NCBI GenBank assembly: GCA_047973085.1
Contig: JBKEBI010000032.1
Coordinates: 1 to 28,512 of the forward strand
Direction: 5' to 3'
DNA length: 28,512 bases
DNA from: JBKEDG01 sp047973085
GTDB taxonomy: Bacteria; Bacillota_I; Bacilli_A; JBKEDG01
The stretch's first letter is position 1. Each line of letters opens with the position of its first letter. This document shows positions 1 through 10,199 of the stretch, in pieces. The notes beneath the pieces were generated by a model. It searched no databases. It was not told the origin of the DNA and saw only the letters and a list, made by a program, of their open reading frames with translations. A program made the position numbers and the translations under genes.

Positions 1-120
1 ATGTATGAAAGTATAGATTTAGAAGAATATGAGAAGGCAATTGAAGAATTGGAAGAAATAGAAGAGTTGCGAGAAAAAGTATATGCGAATGTGGAAAAAG
101 AAATAGCAGAGGTGGAGTAA
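1..120 (+). CDS. Short acidic coiled-coil-like ORF, possibly the 3' end of a longer gene
   Basis: An open frame of 39 codons runs from an ATG at base 1 to a TAA at 118-120. The peptide is very rich in Glu and Lys with Leu/Ile at helical spacing, so it should form one amphipathic or coiled helix. The TAA overlaps the ATG of the next gene by one base (TAATG), which implies translational coupling with the RHS gene. Because the window starts exactly here, the ATG may be internal and the gene may extend upstream. I do not recognise the family. Small helical proteins encoded just before secreted polymorphic toxins can be export partners, but that is inference from position only. Confidence 0.45.
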   Translation: MYESIDLEEYEKAIEELEEIEELREKVYANVEKEIAEVE

Positions 121-650
121 TGAAAAAGTATGTACTTTTAGCATTGTCACTAACACTGCTAATTTCAACATATACAAATACATTTTTAACAACATTAAAG
201 TTGAATGCAAAGGTAGGAGAAAATGAACATTATAGTGTTAGTGAGGGATCAAATAGTGTCCTAATAGAAAATAGTAGCAATGAATTAGAAGTTAAAGAAA
301 AAACAAGTAGTAATGAAGAAGCAAGAGAAGTGTATGAGCAAGTAAAATCATCAAGTGAGAGCCGAGTAAGTGAGTTACTAAGATCAGGATATGAGATAGT
401 ATATGAAAATAATACGGCAACAGAACTGTTCATGTACAATGAAGAACTAGATGAAATGAAAGTCATACAATATTTTGAAGAGACGCTAGTGCAAGGAAGA
501 GATGGACTATACCGTTTAGATGAAGATGTAGTAAGAGTAATGAGAAGTTTAAAGACAACGATAAATGGTGTGGAGTTTAATTTATCAATTAATCAAGATA
601 CACCATTATACTATACACAAGAAGGTATAGAGTTTAAATATTATTTATAA
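120..650 (+). CDS. Signal-peptide-bearing N-terminal fragment of the RHS toxin, ended by a premature stop
   Basis: A 176-residue product starts at an ATG coupled to the preceding stop, with GGTGGAG just upstream as ribosome binding site. Residues 2-3 are Lys, residues about 4-25 are hydrophobic, and a polar acidic region follows; this is a Sec signal peptide. The rest is Ser/Glu/Asn-rich with no recognised enzyme motif. The TAA at 648-650 is followed in the same frame by more than 170 open codons of matching composition, so I read this as the exported N-terminal part of the RHS protein cut by a nonsense mutation rather than as a separate gene. GAA to TAA is one possible single-base origin. 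Translation here would give only a short secreted peptide. Confidence 0.6.
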   Translation: MKKYVLLALSLTLLISTYTNTFLTTLKLNAKVGENEHYSVSEGSNSVLIENSSNELEVKEKTSSNEEAREVYEQVKSSSESRVSELLRSGYEIVYENNTATELFMYNEELDEMKVIQYFEETLVQGRDGLYRLDEDVVRVMRSLKTTINGVEFNLSINQDTPLYYTQEGIEFKYYL

Positions 651-1175
651 GATGACAATTTAATATATGTTGGAGTAGATAAAAATAAGGTAGTATACCA
701 AAGTGAAAATGGAATGCTAGTAGTTTTTAGTGTGGGAAATAATACACTAAGTATATCAAAGAGTTTAATTGATAAGAATCTAAGTTCTTCAACAGAAGTA
801 CGAGAAATAGTAAATGGTTACAAGTTTGAAGAAACAGAAACAGGTTATGTTGTAAATAGTGAGAGTGGAGGTGTAGAGATTACAAGGTATAGTAATAGTG
901 CACTGTATGAAGAGATTGCAATGTCAAGTCCAGTAGAGTATGCGTATGAGCTTGATGCTGAAACAGAGATGTTGAAAATTAAAGAAGAGTTTAAAAAGAG
1001 TGTAATAGATATGCTTGGAGAAATAGAATTAATAATAGAGTATCAATCAAGAACATATCAAGCAAGTGGGACACGCTACTTAAGAGGGATACGAACAAAT
1101 GGAGCAGAGTATGCATATCCATCAGGTACACCGTCAAATCTAGCAACAGGAGCAGTAATGAGCCGCATTATGTAA
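651..1175 (+). pseudogene. Second fragment of the RHS N-terminal region, between nonsense stop and frameshift
   Basis: The frame of the signal-peptide fragment continues without another stop from 651 to the TAA at 1173-1175. An ATG at 714 exists but has no convincing ribosome binding site. Near 1150-1155 the sequence reads GGA GCA GTA ATG in this frame. Reading GCA AGT AAT GAG instead, that is restoring one A, moves straight into the frame of the large downstream ORF and gives the sensible join ATGASNEPHYVRIGKNVDGF. The bases 1176-1315 are therefore coding in the downstream frame and belong to the DNRLRE-like domain. This piece is best treated as a non-functional middle part of one gene. Confidence 0.6.
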
Positions 1176-1315
1176 GGATAGGTAAAAATGTAGATGGGTT
1201 TACAGGAGATTTAAATGAGTCATTTATCGGTACAGGATTTATAGAAGATAGACTAGATTATGAAAGTTATATAAGCAACTATCATGTAGGTAAAAAGGTA
1301 GTTGATAATGGAGTA

Positions 1316-4300
1316 GTGAGAGATATGTTAAATGTGAGTGTAGAGAGTGCGACACTAAATTTAACAGTAGCAGGAGTAGGATCAACACCAAGTGGTGGAG
1401 GAATAAGTGTAGGAGATTATTTTAGATTGTATGGAAGTAGTAAATATGAAGAGGCAAAGAGTTATACACAGGGAGGAAGCGGATATTCAAATTACACATT
1501 AACAATTTTGTCAGGAGCAAGTTTTGATCCGATGAGTTTAAATCAAAATAACTATAATAGTTGGATAGGAAGTTTAAATACAACAAGTGCAAATGGAAAC
1601 GTAGTACCAGAAGCAGTAACAAAGATTCATATGGATGCAGCAGTAAATAGTACGCACCGATTTGATGTAACGAATGCTATAAGTAAATGGAGTAGAAGTA
1701 ATGATGGTAGTGCGCAGATAATAAGAATAGCAAATGATGCATGGGATAATTATATTGCAAGTTTGTCACATGTAAGTGGAGGGCCATCAATAGAGTTAAC
1801 ATTAAAGGAGATGCCAAATTTTGCAGTGAATGATTATGATATAAATAATACGACAGTAAAGCTAAGATCGTTTACAGCAAATGATCAAAAAGGTAGTGTA
1901 TATACAAAAGCGATTGCAATAGATGGATTAACAAGCTATGAGGCAACAGTAGAATATGAGATATTTGATGTAGATACAAAAGAGGTAATAGTAAGTGGAG
2001 AAACAGAGAAAGCAAGAGAGACCTACACGTATCCATACTATAATCACAGTATAGATAAGGCACAAAACTATTATCGCTTAGAAAGTAATTATCAAGTAAA
2101 AGAGTTGATAAATGCAGATAAGTTTAAGCCAAACAAATTGTATCAAGTAAGAGTAAGGGCAACAGAAGAAGATGTCACAACAGATTGGATAAGTGGAGAT
2201 AGTTTTCAAATTTATAATGTAGGGTATAAGTTTGAGACATTTTACCGTATTTTAAATTTCTATGGAAGAAGTAGTGATAGTTTAATAACAGAGTCAAAGA
2301 TTGACAATAATATGATAAATCCATTAATAAGTGAAAAAAATTCACTCTTTATAAGAAATCCGAAGAAGAATAAGGGAAAAGTTTATGTAGCAAGCAATTT
2401 AGATGATAGTTCGAAATGGTTAATAGATCAAGGACTAATGGGAATGAATTTAAAGTGTGAGTATGGATTTGAGCCGATAAACTTTAATAATGGGAATTTC
2501 TTTTATACAAGTAGTGATGCAACGATATTTAATGGAGAAAATAAGTTTGAGATAGAAAGATACTACAATTCAAAAAAAGGTGGGGTAGAAACATCATTTG
2601 GAAGAAATTGGAGTAGTGTTTTTGATGCAAAGATTCAAGTTTTAGAAAATGGAAGTATAGCATTTTCAGACCCAAGTGGAAGAGTTCATGTTATGAGTAA
2701 AAATAGTGATGAGAGCTACAATCCAAGTTATGGTGAAAACTATACATTTGAAATGGTGAAGGTAGGAGACTATGTAGAGAGTGTAGATAGTGATTACTAT
2801 ATTCCAGCACTAAGTTATCCAGCAGTTACAAGTGAGGTTAAAGTAGATAAGTATAATTATATAGTAACAACAAGTGATGAGACAAAGTACTATTTTGATG
2901 ATTTACTACAGTTGATAAAAATAGAATATAAAAATTCACAATCTGTTATGTTTGAACATAATAATTATGGGGTAAGTAAAGTAATAAGTGATAGTGGAAA
3001 AGTAATAAGTTTTACATATAATACAAGTGGATATATAAGTAAAATGACATTACCGGATTTAAGTGAGGTAGGATATTATTATGATGAGGTAGGGAATTTA
3101 GTAAAGTATGTAGATCAAAATGGTGTAGGAATAGATTATATATATGATGATAATTATTTGATGATAGGTTATAAACTGAGTAATTCTTCCCAATTGTTAA
3201 TAACAAATGAGTATGATGAGAGTGGAAGAGTAAGGGAGCAAGTAGATATAAATGGAAATATTTCTAGACTTAGTTATAACCAAGGTTATACGAAAATAAT
3301 AGATGGACGAGGAAATAGTAAAGTAATATATTTTAATGAATATTTATATACAACAAAAATAATAGATAATGGACTAGTAACAGAATATAGTTATGATGAG
3401 CTAGGAAATGTTACAGGAGAGAAGAAATATAGTGAGGGAAATGAAGAGGAAGTAGAAATTGAAACATATGAGTATGATGGGAATGATTTAATATCATCAA
3501 CATCACCACTAAATATAAAGACAGAATATAGTTATGACGAGAATTCAAATATTATAAAAATAGATAATGGAAGTTATGAAACAATATTTGAGTATGATAG
3601 TAGTAATAATCTTGTTAGAAGTTATAGTGAGGTAGAAGGGGAATATTTAGCAAGCTATAATGAATCAGGGTATAAGATTAGTGAGACAAATGCAAATAAT
3701 GGAACAACAACATATGAGTATGATGGTAAAATGCATGTTGTAAGTAAAATAAGTCCAACAGGAACTAAAAACTATAGTTATGATGATAATGGATTACTAA
3801 TATTAAAACAGAATGAATTTGGTGGAGTATACGAATATAAAAGAAATAGTCGAGGAGAGATAGTAAAGACGATAGACCCATATGGAAATGAAGAGAAGTT
3901 TGAATTTGATGATATGGGAAATTTAGTAGCAAAACAAGATTTAAATGGGAATATAGTAAATTATAAATATGATGAGATAGGAAATTTAATAGAAGAAATA
4001 AATGCGTATGGAAGTACAAAATATTACTATGATGAAGTCTATAATTTAATAGAAGTAGTAGATGGAGAGAAGAATTCAACAAAGTATGAATATGATAGTA
4101 AAAATAATATAAGTAAAGAAATAAGTGCAAATGGAAATGAAAAGGATTTTGTTTATGATAATCATGGAAATGTTATTGAAGTATCAGATAGTATAGGTCT
4201 AGTAAATAAGTATGAGTATGATAGCAATCAAAAGCTAGTATCAAGTACAGATGCAAATGGTGTTGTAACAGAATATGAGTATGATATTAGAGGACAGTTG

Positions 4301-7300
4301 TTAGTTAAGAAAGTATCAGGAATAGTAGTAGCAAGGAATGAGTACAATAAGTATATGCAACTTGCAACTAGTTATGATGGAAATGAGATAGCAACAACAT
4401 ATGGTTATGAATCAAATCAACTAGTTTATGAGTCACGCTCAAATATTAATACAAAAACATACGAGTACAATAGTATAGCACAAGTAAGTTTGATAAAAGA
4501 TTCGTATGAAAGTGCTACCACAATAACATATGGGAGTGAAGGAAGTGTTGTTAAAACTACAGATGCAGATGGAGTGGTTACAACATTTAAGCATGATTTA
4601 GCAGGAAGAGTTGTAGAAATAAGTGTTGGAGGAGTAGTAACTTCAAAGAAAAGTTATTATCCAACAGGGATTGTTAAAGAAGAGGAAGATGGAAATGGAA
4701 ATAAAAAGACATATATAATAGATAATGCTTCTAGACTTGCAGGAGTTATTGATAATGATGGAAATACGCATTCATATAAATATGATAGTGTAGGAAATAT
4801 AATAGAAGAAACAGATGCATATGAAAATGTGACAAGCTATGAGTATGATGAGATGGGGAATGTAGTTGTAGAAGAAAATAGTTTAAATGAAAAGACATAT
4901 TATGAATATGATTTAAGGGGAAATTTAGTAAAGAGGATAGATCCAGATGTAAATTATGAAGAATATAAGTATGATGGAAATAGTAATATAATTGAAGTGG
5001 TTAAGAGAAATGGAGTAGTTATTAGTTATTATTATGATGATTTTAATAGACTAGTAAAAGAGAAAGACTCAACAGGTCAAAAAAATATTTATACATACGA
5101 TAACAATGGAAATATGCTCAGTGAAGAAAATCAAGGAAATCAAAAAAATATTCATAGTTATGATGAACTAAATAATTTGATAAAGACGCAAAGTTTTGAT
5201 GGAAATATAACAAGATATATTTATGATATGGAGTCAAGATTAGTTGAAGAAATAGATCCACTAGGAAATAGTAAATATACAACCTACAGTGCAGGAGGAA
5301 GAGTAAGTAGAGAAGTAGCAATTAATAAAGGAGTTACAAACTTTGTATATAACAATCGTGGATTAGTAAGTGAGATAAGTAATCCACTAGAAGAAGTTAT
5401 TAAATATGAATATGATAATAATGGCAATGTAGTAAAAGAGTTAGACAGCTATAACAATAGTGTAGTATACGAGTATAATTACAACAATCAAGTAGTGAGT
5501 AAAACTAATCAGGTGGGGATTACACAAGAGTATGTTTATGATGCACTAGGAAATTTAGTAAAAGAAGTAGATGGGAATGCCAATGCTACAAGTTATAAAT
5601 ATGATGGGATAAATAGAGTAGTAGAATCAGTAGATGCGCTAGGTTTTAAGACCAGATATGAATATGATTTAATGGGGAATGTTATAAGTTATGTAGATGG
5701 AAATGATGTAGAGATAAAGTATGTTTATGATGTGGTAGGAAATTTATTAGCAGAAAAGTATGAAAATAATTCAACACTAAACTATACATATGACCTTAGA
5801 GACAATAAAACAAGTGAAGAGGATGGAAATGGAAATAAGACATTTTATGCATATGATAACTTAAATCGAGTAGTAAAAGAAGTAGCCCCAAGTGGTAATG
5901 CAATTAGTTATGAATATGATGAAAAGGGAGATTTAGTAGAAGAATCAGATAATATAAGTACAATAAATAAGTATACATATAACAAAGTGCATAATGTAGT
6001 AAGAAAAGAAGATGCATTAGGAGCAGTAGAGAACTATACATATTGTAAATGTGGTGGAATAATCGAGACAATAACAGATGATAATGGAAATACGACAACA
6101 TATGAGTATGATTTATTAAATCGTGTAAAGAGTAGTAATGATGAGAGAGGAGTAGTTACAGAGTTTGAGTATGATATTTATGGGAATACAAAGTCGATGA
6201 TAATAAATAATAGCAGAGTGTATAATTATGAGTATGATGGAGCAAGTAGGCTAGTAAAAGAGGTAAATCCATTAAATGAGGAAACAGCATATGAATATGA
6301 CTCAGCGAATAATTTAGTTAAGACAACATCAGCATCAGGAAGTGAGACAAGCTATGTTTATGATAAATTAAACCGAGTAGTAGAAGAAGAGGATGCACTA
6401 GGATATAGTAAGAAATATAGATATGATGCGGTAAATTTAGTAGAAGAGATAGATCAAGAAGAAAATAGTACAAAGTATGAATATGATAGTGTAGGAAATA
6501 TAATAAAAGTAGAAGATGCAAGTAAAGAAATAGTAAGTTATTCCTATGATAAAAATAGCAATTTAAAGAATGTTAGTATTAGGGGAAGAGTAGTACAAAA
6601 ATACAATTACGATAGTAGTAATAATGTAATAAGTGAGAAAAATGTAGAAGGTAAAGAAAAAAGGTATGAATATGATATAAGAAATAATGTTTCTAAAGAA
6701 ATAAAAAATGATGGACAAGAAATTATTATGAAGTACAATAATTTAAATTCAATGATTTCATCACTCTCAAGTGATAATGAGATAGAAAATAGGTATGATA
6801 CAAATAATAATTTATTAACATCAGTTCAAAATGAAGAAGTGACACAAATAAAATACAACAAGTATAATGACATAGAAGAATATGTAGATGAAAATAACAA
6901 TACAGTAAAATATACATATGATGAATATGGAAATAAAACGAGTGTAGAGTATAGTGATGGATCAAAAATAGAGTATGAATATGATGAATTAAATCGCCTA
7001 GTTAAGATAATAGATGTAGAGAAGAAAGAGACCATAATAAAATATGATGAGAGTGGAAATAGAATAGCAGAAATATTTCCAGGAAATGTTGAGGTAAGAA
7101 GTGAATATGATGGAAACAATAACTTAGTAAGCAAAGAGTATAGAAAAGAAGGAAAAGTAGTACTCACACTAAGTTATGTGTATACACCAAGAGGACAAGT
7201 ATCAAGAGAAGAGCGCCGAGAATACAGTGATGATGAAAGTGAGGGAGCCCTCCAAACGATAAAAAGTTATGAATATGATGAGATAGGACAACTAACAAAA

Positions 7301-9667
7301 GCAGAATATGAAATAACAAAAGCAGGAGTAGTTGAGAATATTAGCTATGAATATAGCTACAATGCATACAACAACAGAGATGAAGTAAGAGTAGAAATAG
7401 ATGGAGAAGTAGAAGTAATAAGTGAGAAGGTAAATGAATCAGGACAAGTTGTAGTGCGAGAAGGAAAAGACTTTAAAACAAAGTATGAATATGATGAGAA
7501 TGGAAATTTAATAAAGGAGTTAAGCGAAGATGGAAGTAGTCTAGTTTATGAATACAATACACTAAATCAATTAGTTAGTGTAGTAAGTAGTGATGGATAT
7601 TATGAAACATATGATTATGATGGGCTAGGAAACAGGGTAGAAAAGGCGAGCTATACACCGTATGGAGTGTATAATACAAATGGATACAGTTCAAATCTAA
7701 CACTAAAACAAGAGTTAGAAAATTTTGTAGAAGAAGAAACAAGTCATAAAGATAAAGAGAATGAAACAAAGACATTAAAAGAAGCGTTAGAGGAAGATAA
7801 GGATTGTGGAGAAAGTGAAGGAGAAGAGCTAGATAAACAGGTAATAGAGTATGTAAATGATATCAATACAGAGTATGAGAAAGTATTAGAAGTAAAAGGT
7901 GAGGAGTATACAAGAAATATCTATGGTGAAGATTATGCACTAATGACAAATGGTGAAGTAAATATGCTAGATCATAAGGGGAGTGTAGTAGGAAGTATAG
8001 GAAGAAGCATCACAACAAATGACTACACACCACAAGGGTCAACATTAAATACAAAACTAGTAAAAAGTGTAGAGAAAAAAGATGTAATAGGATATAATAA
8101 TGAAATAGAGGACAATTTTGACTTGCAATATTTAAGAGCAAGATATTACAAGCAAGAAGAAGCAAGATTTATAAGTGAGGATACATACAAGGGAAGTATA
8201 GGAGAAAAGAATAGTCACAATAGATATACATATGTAGAAAACGATGGGGTAAACAACATTGATCCTAGTGGACATAAGCCACCATCAAAGTATAAAGGGC
8301 CTAGAACAAGTAATAGTAGAAGTATATCAAGTTCAAAAAGTAGGTCTAAGAAGAGTGGAGCAGCTATTAGACTACCAGCACCAAGCACCCCATCTAAATC
8401 AAAAGCAGTATATGGACCACCAGCTCCAGCATATGTGAGTGTGAAAAATGAAATTTATAATCAGTCGGGAATAAATACAACAAGACCAGCAGGAATGAGT
8501 GATGATGAGTATTATAATTATTTAGTTGAAGTTAAGAAGTTTTGTGACGATTTAAAATCAATAGGAATAAATAAAGGTGGAGTAGGAGTATTTGTAGAAA
8601 ATTTAAATACAGATATAAGAAGCAATAATAAAGCTAAGAAAAGAAATCCATTTGAAATATTTATGACTAAGGTAGAAGAAAGTTTAACGTTTGATAGTAA
8701 ATTACAAAAAGCAATAATAGCTGGACACGAAAAATATAGAAAAGAAAATCCGGAAACTGTAAAGAACTATAATGCGCAAAAAGACATTGTAACATATAGT
8801 CAAGAGTTTGTAGGACTTGATGGAGAAGAGTTAAGGACTGTATTTGCATTAATAGTAGCAGGAGCTAGACCAACCCTAATATCAAGTGGATGCCTAACTA
8901 CATATGACAAAGTAGACTTGGGAGAAACTTCAAAATGTCAAATAGAGAAGTATCCATCAGATATAGAAAAGTGGTTACAAGATGGAGGGGCTGCAGCAAA
9001 TTATTTAAATGAAATGTATAAAGATGGAGTGCTTAAGAGAACAATTGAAACAATAGTAGGAATAGCAGGATTTGCAGTTGGTCTAGCTGTAGGTGGTCCA
9101 CTTGGAGCAATAGTAGCAACAGCATTAGGAATAGGTGGAGCAACAGCATATCAATTTTTAGATAGTAAGGAAGGAATGGACTGGGAAGAATACATTACAG
9201 ATATAGCAACAGAAATCGCTCTTGCAGTTGGGGGAGAGTTAATTGGTGATGCATTAGGAGCATGGTTGAAGAATGGTGATGATGTTTTAAAGAGTGGGGA
9301 TAAGTTTAAATATACAGGTGATATGGAACCAAGTTTACTTAATAAGTTGAATGATATTACTCTTGGAAATGGTTCAACAGGTAGGTTTGTGCCAAATGAT
9401 GTAAGCGAGCAAATGTTTTTAAGAGAAGTGTTAGATAATCCACTAGATGGAGCTAGAAATACTGGTTTGACTTTAAGTGACTCAAGGTGGCCTGCAGAAG
9501 ATGGTTGGGTAAAAATGGAAGTAGTTGCTGAAAATACAAAATATGATCCATTTCAAGGAACAGGTGGAACAGGGTACGGTAATTATGTCGATTCAAACAC
9601 TACAATACATTATGTATATAACACAATAACAGGACAGTTTGATGACTTTAAATTTGTTACAAATTAA
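1316..9667 (+). CDS. Giant RHS/YD-repeat polymorphic toxin (body and C-terminal tip)
   Basis: 2783 residues from a GTG at 1316; the frame is open from about 1154, so this start is nominal. Residues 1-167 look like a DNRLRE domain, 168-300 a fibronectin-like stretch, and about 385-445 a DUF6531-like segment (NNGNFFYTSSDATIFNGENK). Residues about 525-2120 are dozens of YD repeats of the form YEYDxxGNxxxxxDxxGN, which in this family build a hollow shell. Residues about 2200-2320 form the RHS core, with YLRARYY and DPSG at 2316, the usual self-cleavage region. After that come a Pro/Ser/Lys linker, a Gly-rich hydrophobic segment (nt 9055-9170), and the tip from about residue 2660 with SRWPAEDGWVKM and HYVYNTITGQFDDFKF. 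The activity of the tip is not known to me; a nuclease is plausible. The gene is unusually purine-rich on the coding strand. It has lost its in-frame signal peptide. Confidence 0.85.
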   Translation: MRDMLNVSVESATLNLTVAGVGSTPSGGGISVGDYFRLYGSSKYEEAKSYTQGGSGYSNYTLTILSGASFDPMSLNQNNYNSWIGSLNTTSANGNVVPEAVTKIHMDAAVNSTHRFDVTNAISKWSRSNDGSAQIIRIANDAWDNYIASLSHVSGGPSIELTLKEMPNFAVNDYDINNTTVKLRSFTANDQKGSVYTKAIAIDGLTSYEATVEYEIFDVDTKEVIVSGETEKARETYTYPYYNHSIDKAQNYYRLESNYQVKELINADKFKPNKLYQVRVRATEEDVTTDWISGDSFQIYNVGYKFETFYRILNFYGRSSDSLITESKIDNNMINPLISEKNSLFIRNPKKNKGKVYVASNLDDSSKWLIDQGLMGMNLKCEYGFEPINFNNGNFFYTSSDATIFNGENKFEIERYYNSKKGGVETSFGRNWSSVFDAKIQVLENGSIAFSDPSGRVHVMSKNSDESYNPSYGENYTFEMVKVGDYVESVDSDYYIPALSYPAVTSEVKVDKYNYIVTTSDETKYYFDDLLQLIKIEYKNSQSVMFEHNNYGVSKVISDSGKVISFTYNTSGYISKMTLPDLSEVGYYYDEVGNLVKYVDQNGVGIDYIYDDNYLMIGYKLSNSSQLLITNEYDESGRVREQVDINGNISRLSYNQGYTKIIDGRGNSKVIYFNEYLYTTKIIDNGLVTEYSYDELGNVTGEKKYSEGNEEEVEIETYEYDGNDLISSTSPLNIKTEYSYDENSNIIKIDNGSYETIFEYDSSNNLVRSYSEVEGEYLASYNESGYKISETNANNGTTTYEYDGKMHVVSKISPTGTKNYSYDDNGLLILKQNEFGGVYEYKRNSRGEIVKTIDPYGNEEKFEFDDMGNLVAKQDLNGNIVNYKYDEIGNLIEEINAYGSTKYYYDEVYNLIEVVDGEKNSTKYEYDSKNNISKEISANGNEKDFVYDNHGNVIEVSDSIGLVNKYEYDSNQKLVSSTDANGVVTEYEYDIRGQLLVKKVSGIVVARNEYNKYMQLATSYDGNEIATTYGYESNQLVYESRSNINTKTYEYNSIAQVSLIKDSYESATTITYGSEGSVVKTTDADGVVTTFKHDLAGRVVEISVGGVVTSKKSYYPTGIVKEEEDGNGNKKTYIIDNASRLAGVIDNDGNTHSYKYDSVGNIIEETDAYENVTSYEYDEMGNVVVEENSLNEKTYYEYDLRGNLVKRIDPDVNYEEYKYDGNSNIIEVVKRNGVVISYYYDDFNRLVKEKDSTGQKNIYTYDNNGNMLSEENQGNQKNIHSYDELNNLIKTQSFDGNITRYIYDMESRLVEEIDPLGNSKYTTYSAGGRVSREVAINKGVTNFVYNNRGLVSEISNPLEEVIKYEYDNNGNVVKELDSYNNSVVYEYNYNNQVVSKTNQVGITQEYVYDALGNLVKEVDGNANATSYKYDGINRVVESVDALGFKTRYEYDLMGNVISYVDGNDVEIKYVYDVVGNLLAEKYENNSTLNYTYDLRDNKTSEEDGNGNKTFYAYDNLNRVVKEVAPSGNAISYEYDEKGDLVEESDNISTINKYTYNKVHNVVRKEDALGAVENYTYCKCGGIIETITDDNGNTTTYEYDLLNRVKSSNDERGVVTEFEYDIYGNTKSMIINNSRVYNYEYDGASRLVKEVNPLNEETAYEYDSANNLVKTTSASGSETSYVYDKLNRVVEEEDALGYSKKYRYDAVNLVEEIDQEENSTKYEYDSVGNIIKVEDASKEIVSYSYDKNSNLKNVSIRGRVVQKYNYDSSNNVISEKNVEGKEKRYEYDIRNNVSKEIKNDGQEIIMKYNNLNSMISSLSSDNEIENRYDTNNNLLTSVQNEEVTQIKYNKYNDIEEYVDENNNTVKYTYDEYGNKTSVEYSDGSKIEYEYDELNRLVKIIDVEKKETIIKYDESGNRIAEIFPGNVEVRSEYDGNNNLVSKEYRKEGKVVLTLSYVYTPRGQVSREERREYSDDESEGALQTIKSYEYDEIGQLTKAEYEITKAGVVENISYEYSYNAYNNRDEVRVEIDGEVEVISEKVNESGQVVVREGKDFKTKYEYDENGNLIKELSEDGSSLVYEYNTLNQLVSVVSSDGYYETYDYDGLGNRVEKASYTPYGVYNTNGYSSNLTLKQELENFVEEETSHKDKENETKTLKEALEEDKDCGESEGEELDKQVIEYVNDINTEYEKVLEVKGEEYTRNIYGEDYALMTNGEVNMLDHKGSVVGSIGRSITTNDYTPQGSTLNTKLVKSVEKKDVIGYNNEIEDNFDLQYLRARYYKQEEARFISEDTYKGSIGEKNSHNRYTYVENDGVNNIDPSGHKPPSKYKGPRTSNSRSISSSKSRSKKSGAAIRLPAPSTPSKSKAVYGPPAPAYVSVKNEIYNQSGINTTRPAGMSDDEYYNYLVEVKKFCDDLKSIGINKGGVGVFVENLNTDIRSNNKAKKRNPFEIFMTKVEESLTFDSKLQKAIIAGHEKYRKENPETVKNYNAQKDIVTYSQEFVGLDGEELRTVFALIVAGARPTLISSGCLTTYDKVDLGETSKCQIEKYPSDIEKWLQDGGAAANYLNEMYKDGVLKRTIETIVGIAGFAVGLAVGGPLGAIVATALGIGGATAYQFLDSKEGMDWEEYITDIATEIALAVGGELIGDALGAWLKNGDDVLKSGDKFKYTGDMEPSLLNKLNDITLGNGSTGRFVPNDVSEQMFLREVLDNPLDGARNTGLTLSDSRWPAEDGWVKMEVVAENTKYDPFQGTGGTGYGNYVDSNTTIHYVYNTITGQFDDFKFVTN
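9301..9428 (+). repeat. Outer arm (left) of the RHS tip inverted repeat
   Basis: This 128-bp stretch encodes the start of the toxin tip (KFKYTGDMEPSLLNKLND onward). By eye it matches the reverse complement of 11549-11676 with only about three mismatches. Homology declines downstream, where the two tip sequences diverge, and ends abruptly upstream. This is long enough to serve as a substrate for homologous recombination. Confidence 0.85.
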
Positions 9668-9677
9668 GGAGGTAAAA

Positions 9678-10199
9678 ATGATATTTCAAAAAGAAGATAG
9701 CATTCACTATGTATATGGCTTGTTCAAACTGTATATTGAAGATGAAGTACGAACATTTATATACACAAAAGACGGATTTAATATAGTTAATAGCAAATAT
9801 ACAGAAGAACTTATAGTCAATAGCGAAAACATATTTATAACAAAATTTTATTTAAGTGATAATGCATATGTAGAGTGCATAAGCGAAAGTAAATATCTTG
9901 ATGCTAGTTATTACAACTTTGAATATGGAACTAATTTCTCCAGCGAACAGGAAAAAACAGAGTTTGAAGAAAAAATGAAGAAGTTTGAAAAGGAATTACC
10001 AGAAATAAATCAAAGAATAGATATTGACTATATTCGATGGAAGGTAAAAAACGGACAAATTGAGGAGTGGCAAAATAATTTCACTGATAAAATTGTTGAG
10101 TTGTCAGATACAGAGCGCTTTATTGATGATGACAATTATGATATATTCTATGATATTAATGACTTAGATAATATTAAAGTAGTTAAAAAAGCATCTTAG
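9678..10199 (+). CDS. Probable immunity protein for the RHS toxin tip
   Basis: 173 residues. The ATG at 9678 is chosen because a perfect AAGGAGG lies at 9666-9672, directly over the RHS stop codon; an upstream ATG at 9639 lies inside the RHS gene and has no such site. The product is acidic, has no signal peptide and no membrane segment, and would be cytoplasmic. The N-terminal 65 residues differ from the inverted homologue at 10803-11318, whereas the C-terminal 105 residues are nearly the same (FEEKMKKFEKELPEINQR, then DTERFIDDDNYDIFYDIND). A small acidic gene immediately behind a polymorphic toxin tip is the classic immunity position. The family is not one I can name. Variation at the N-terminus alongside variation in the toxin suggests this half recognises the cognate tip. 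Confidence 0.75.
   Translation: MIFQKEDSIHYVYGLFKLYIEDEVRTFIYTKDGFNIVNSKYTEELIVNSENIFITKFYLSDNAYVECISESKYLDASYYNFEYGTNFSSEQEKTEFEEKMKKFEKELPEINQRIDIDYIRWKVKNGQIEEWQNNFTDKIVELSDTERFIDDDNYDIFYDINDLDNIKVVKKAS

Noticed and set aside
2890..7680. Periodic repeats that might be taken for a CRISPR array or DNA satellite
   Set aside because: The period is in protein units of about 20-21 codons and diverges at the DNA level, with no constant repeat and unique spacer pattern.
1422..7775. Many ORFs of 60-120 codons on the minus strand within the RHS gene, with repeated His/Leu/Tyr-rich products
   Set aside because: They are the antisense of the YD repeats: the codons for YEYD read as HIH-type motifs backwards. 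They lack ribosome binding sites and follow the repeat period.
9639..9677. Longer version of the immunity gene starting at ATG 9639
   Set aside because: That start lies inside the RHS coding sequence in another frame and lacks a ribosome binding site; AAGGAGG at 9666-9672 points to 9678.
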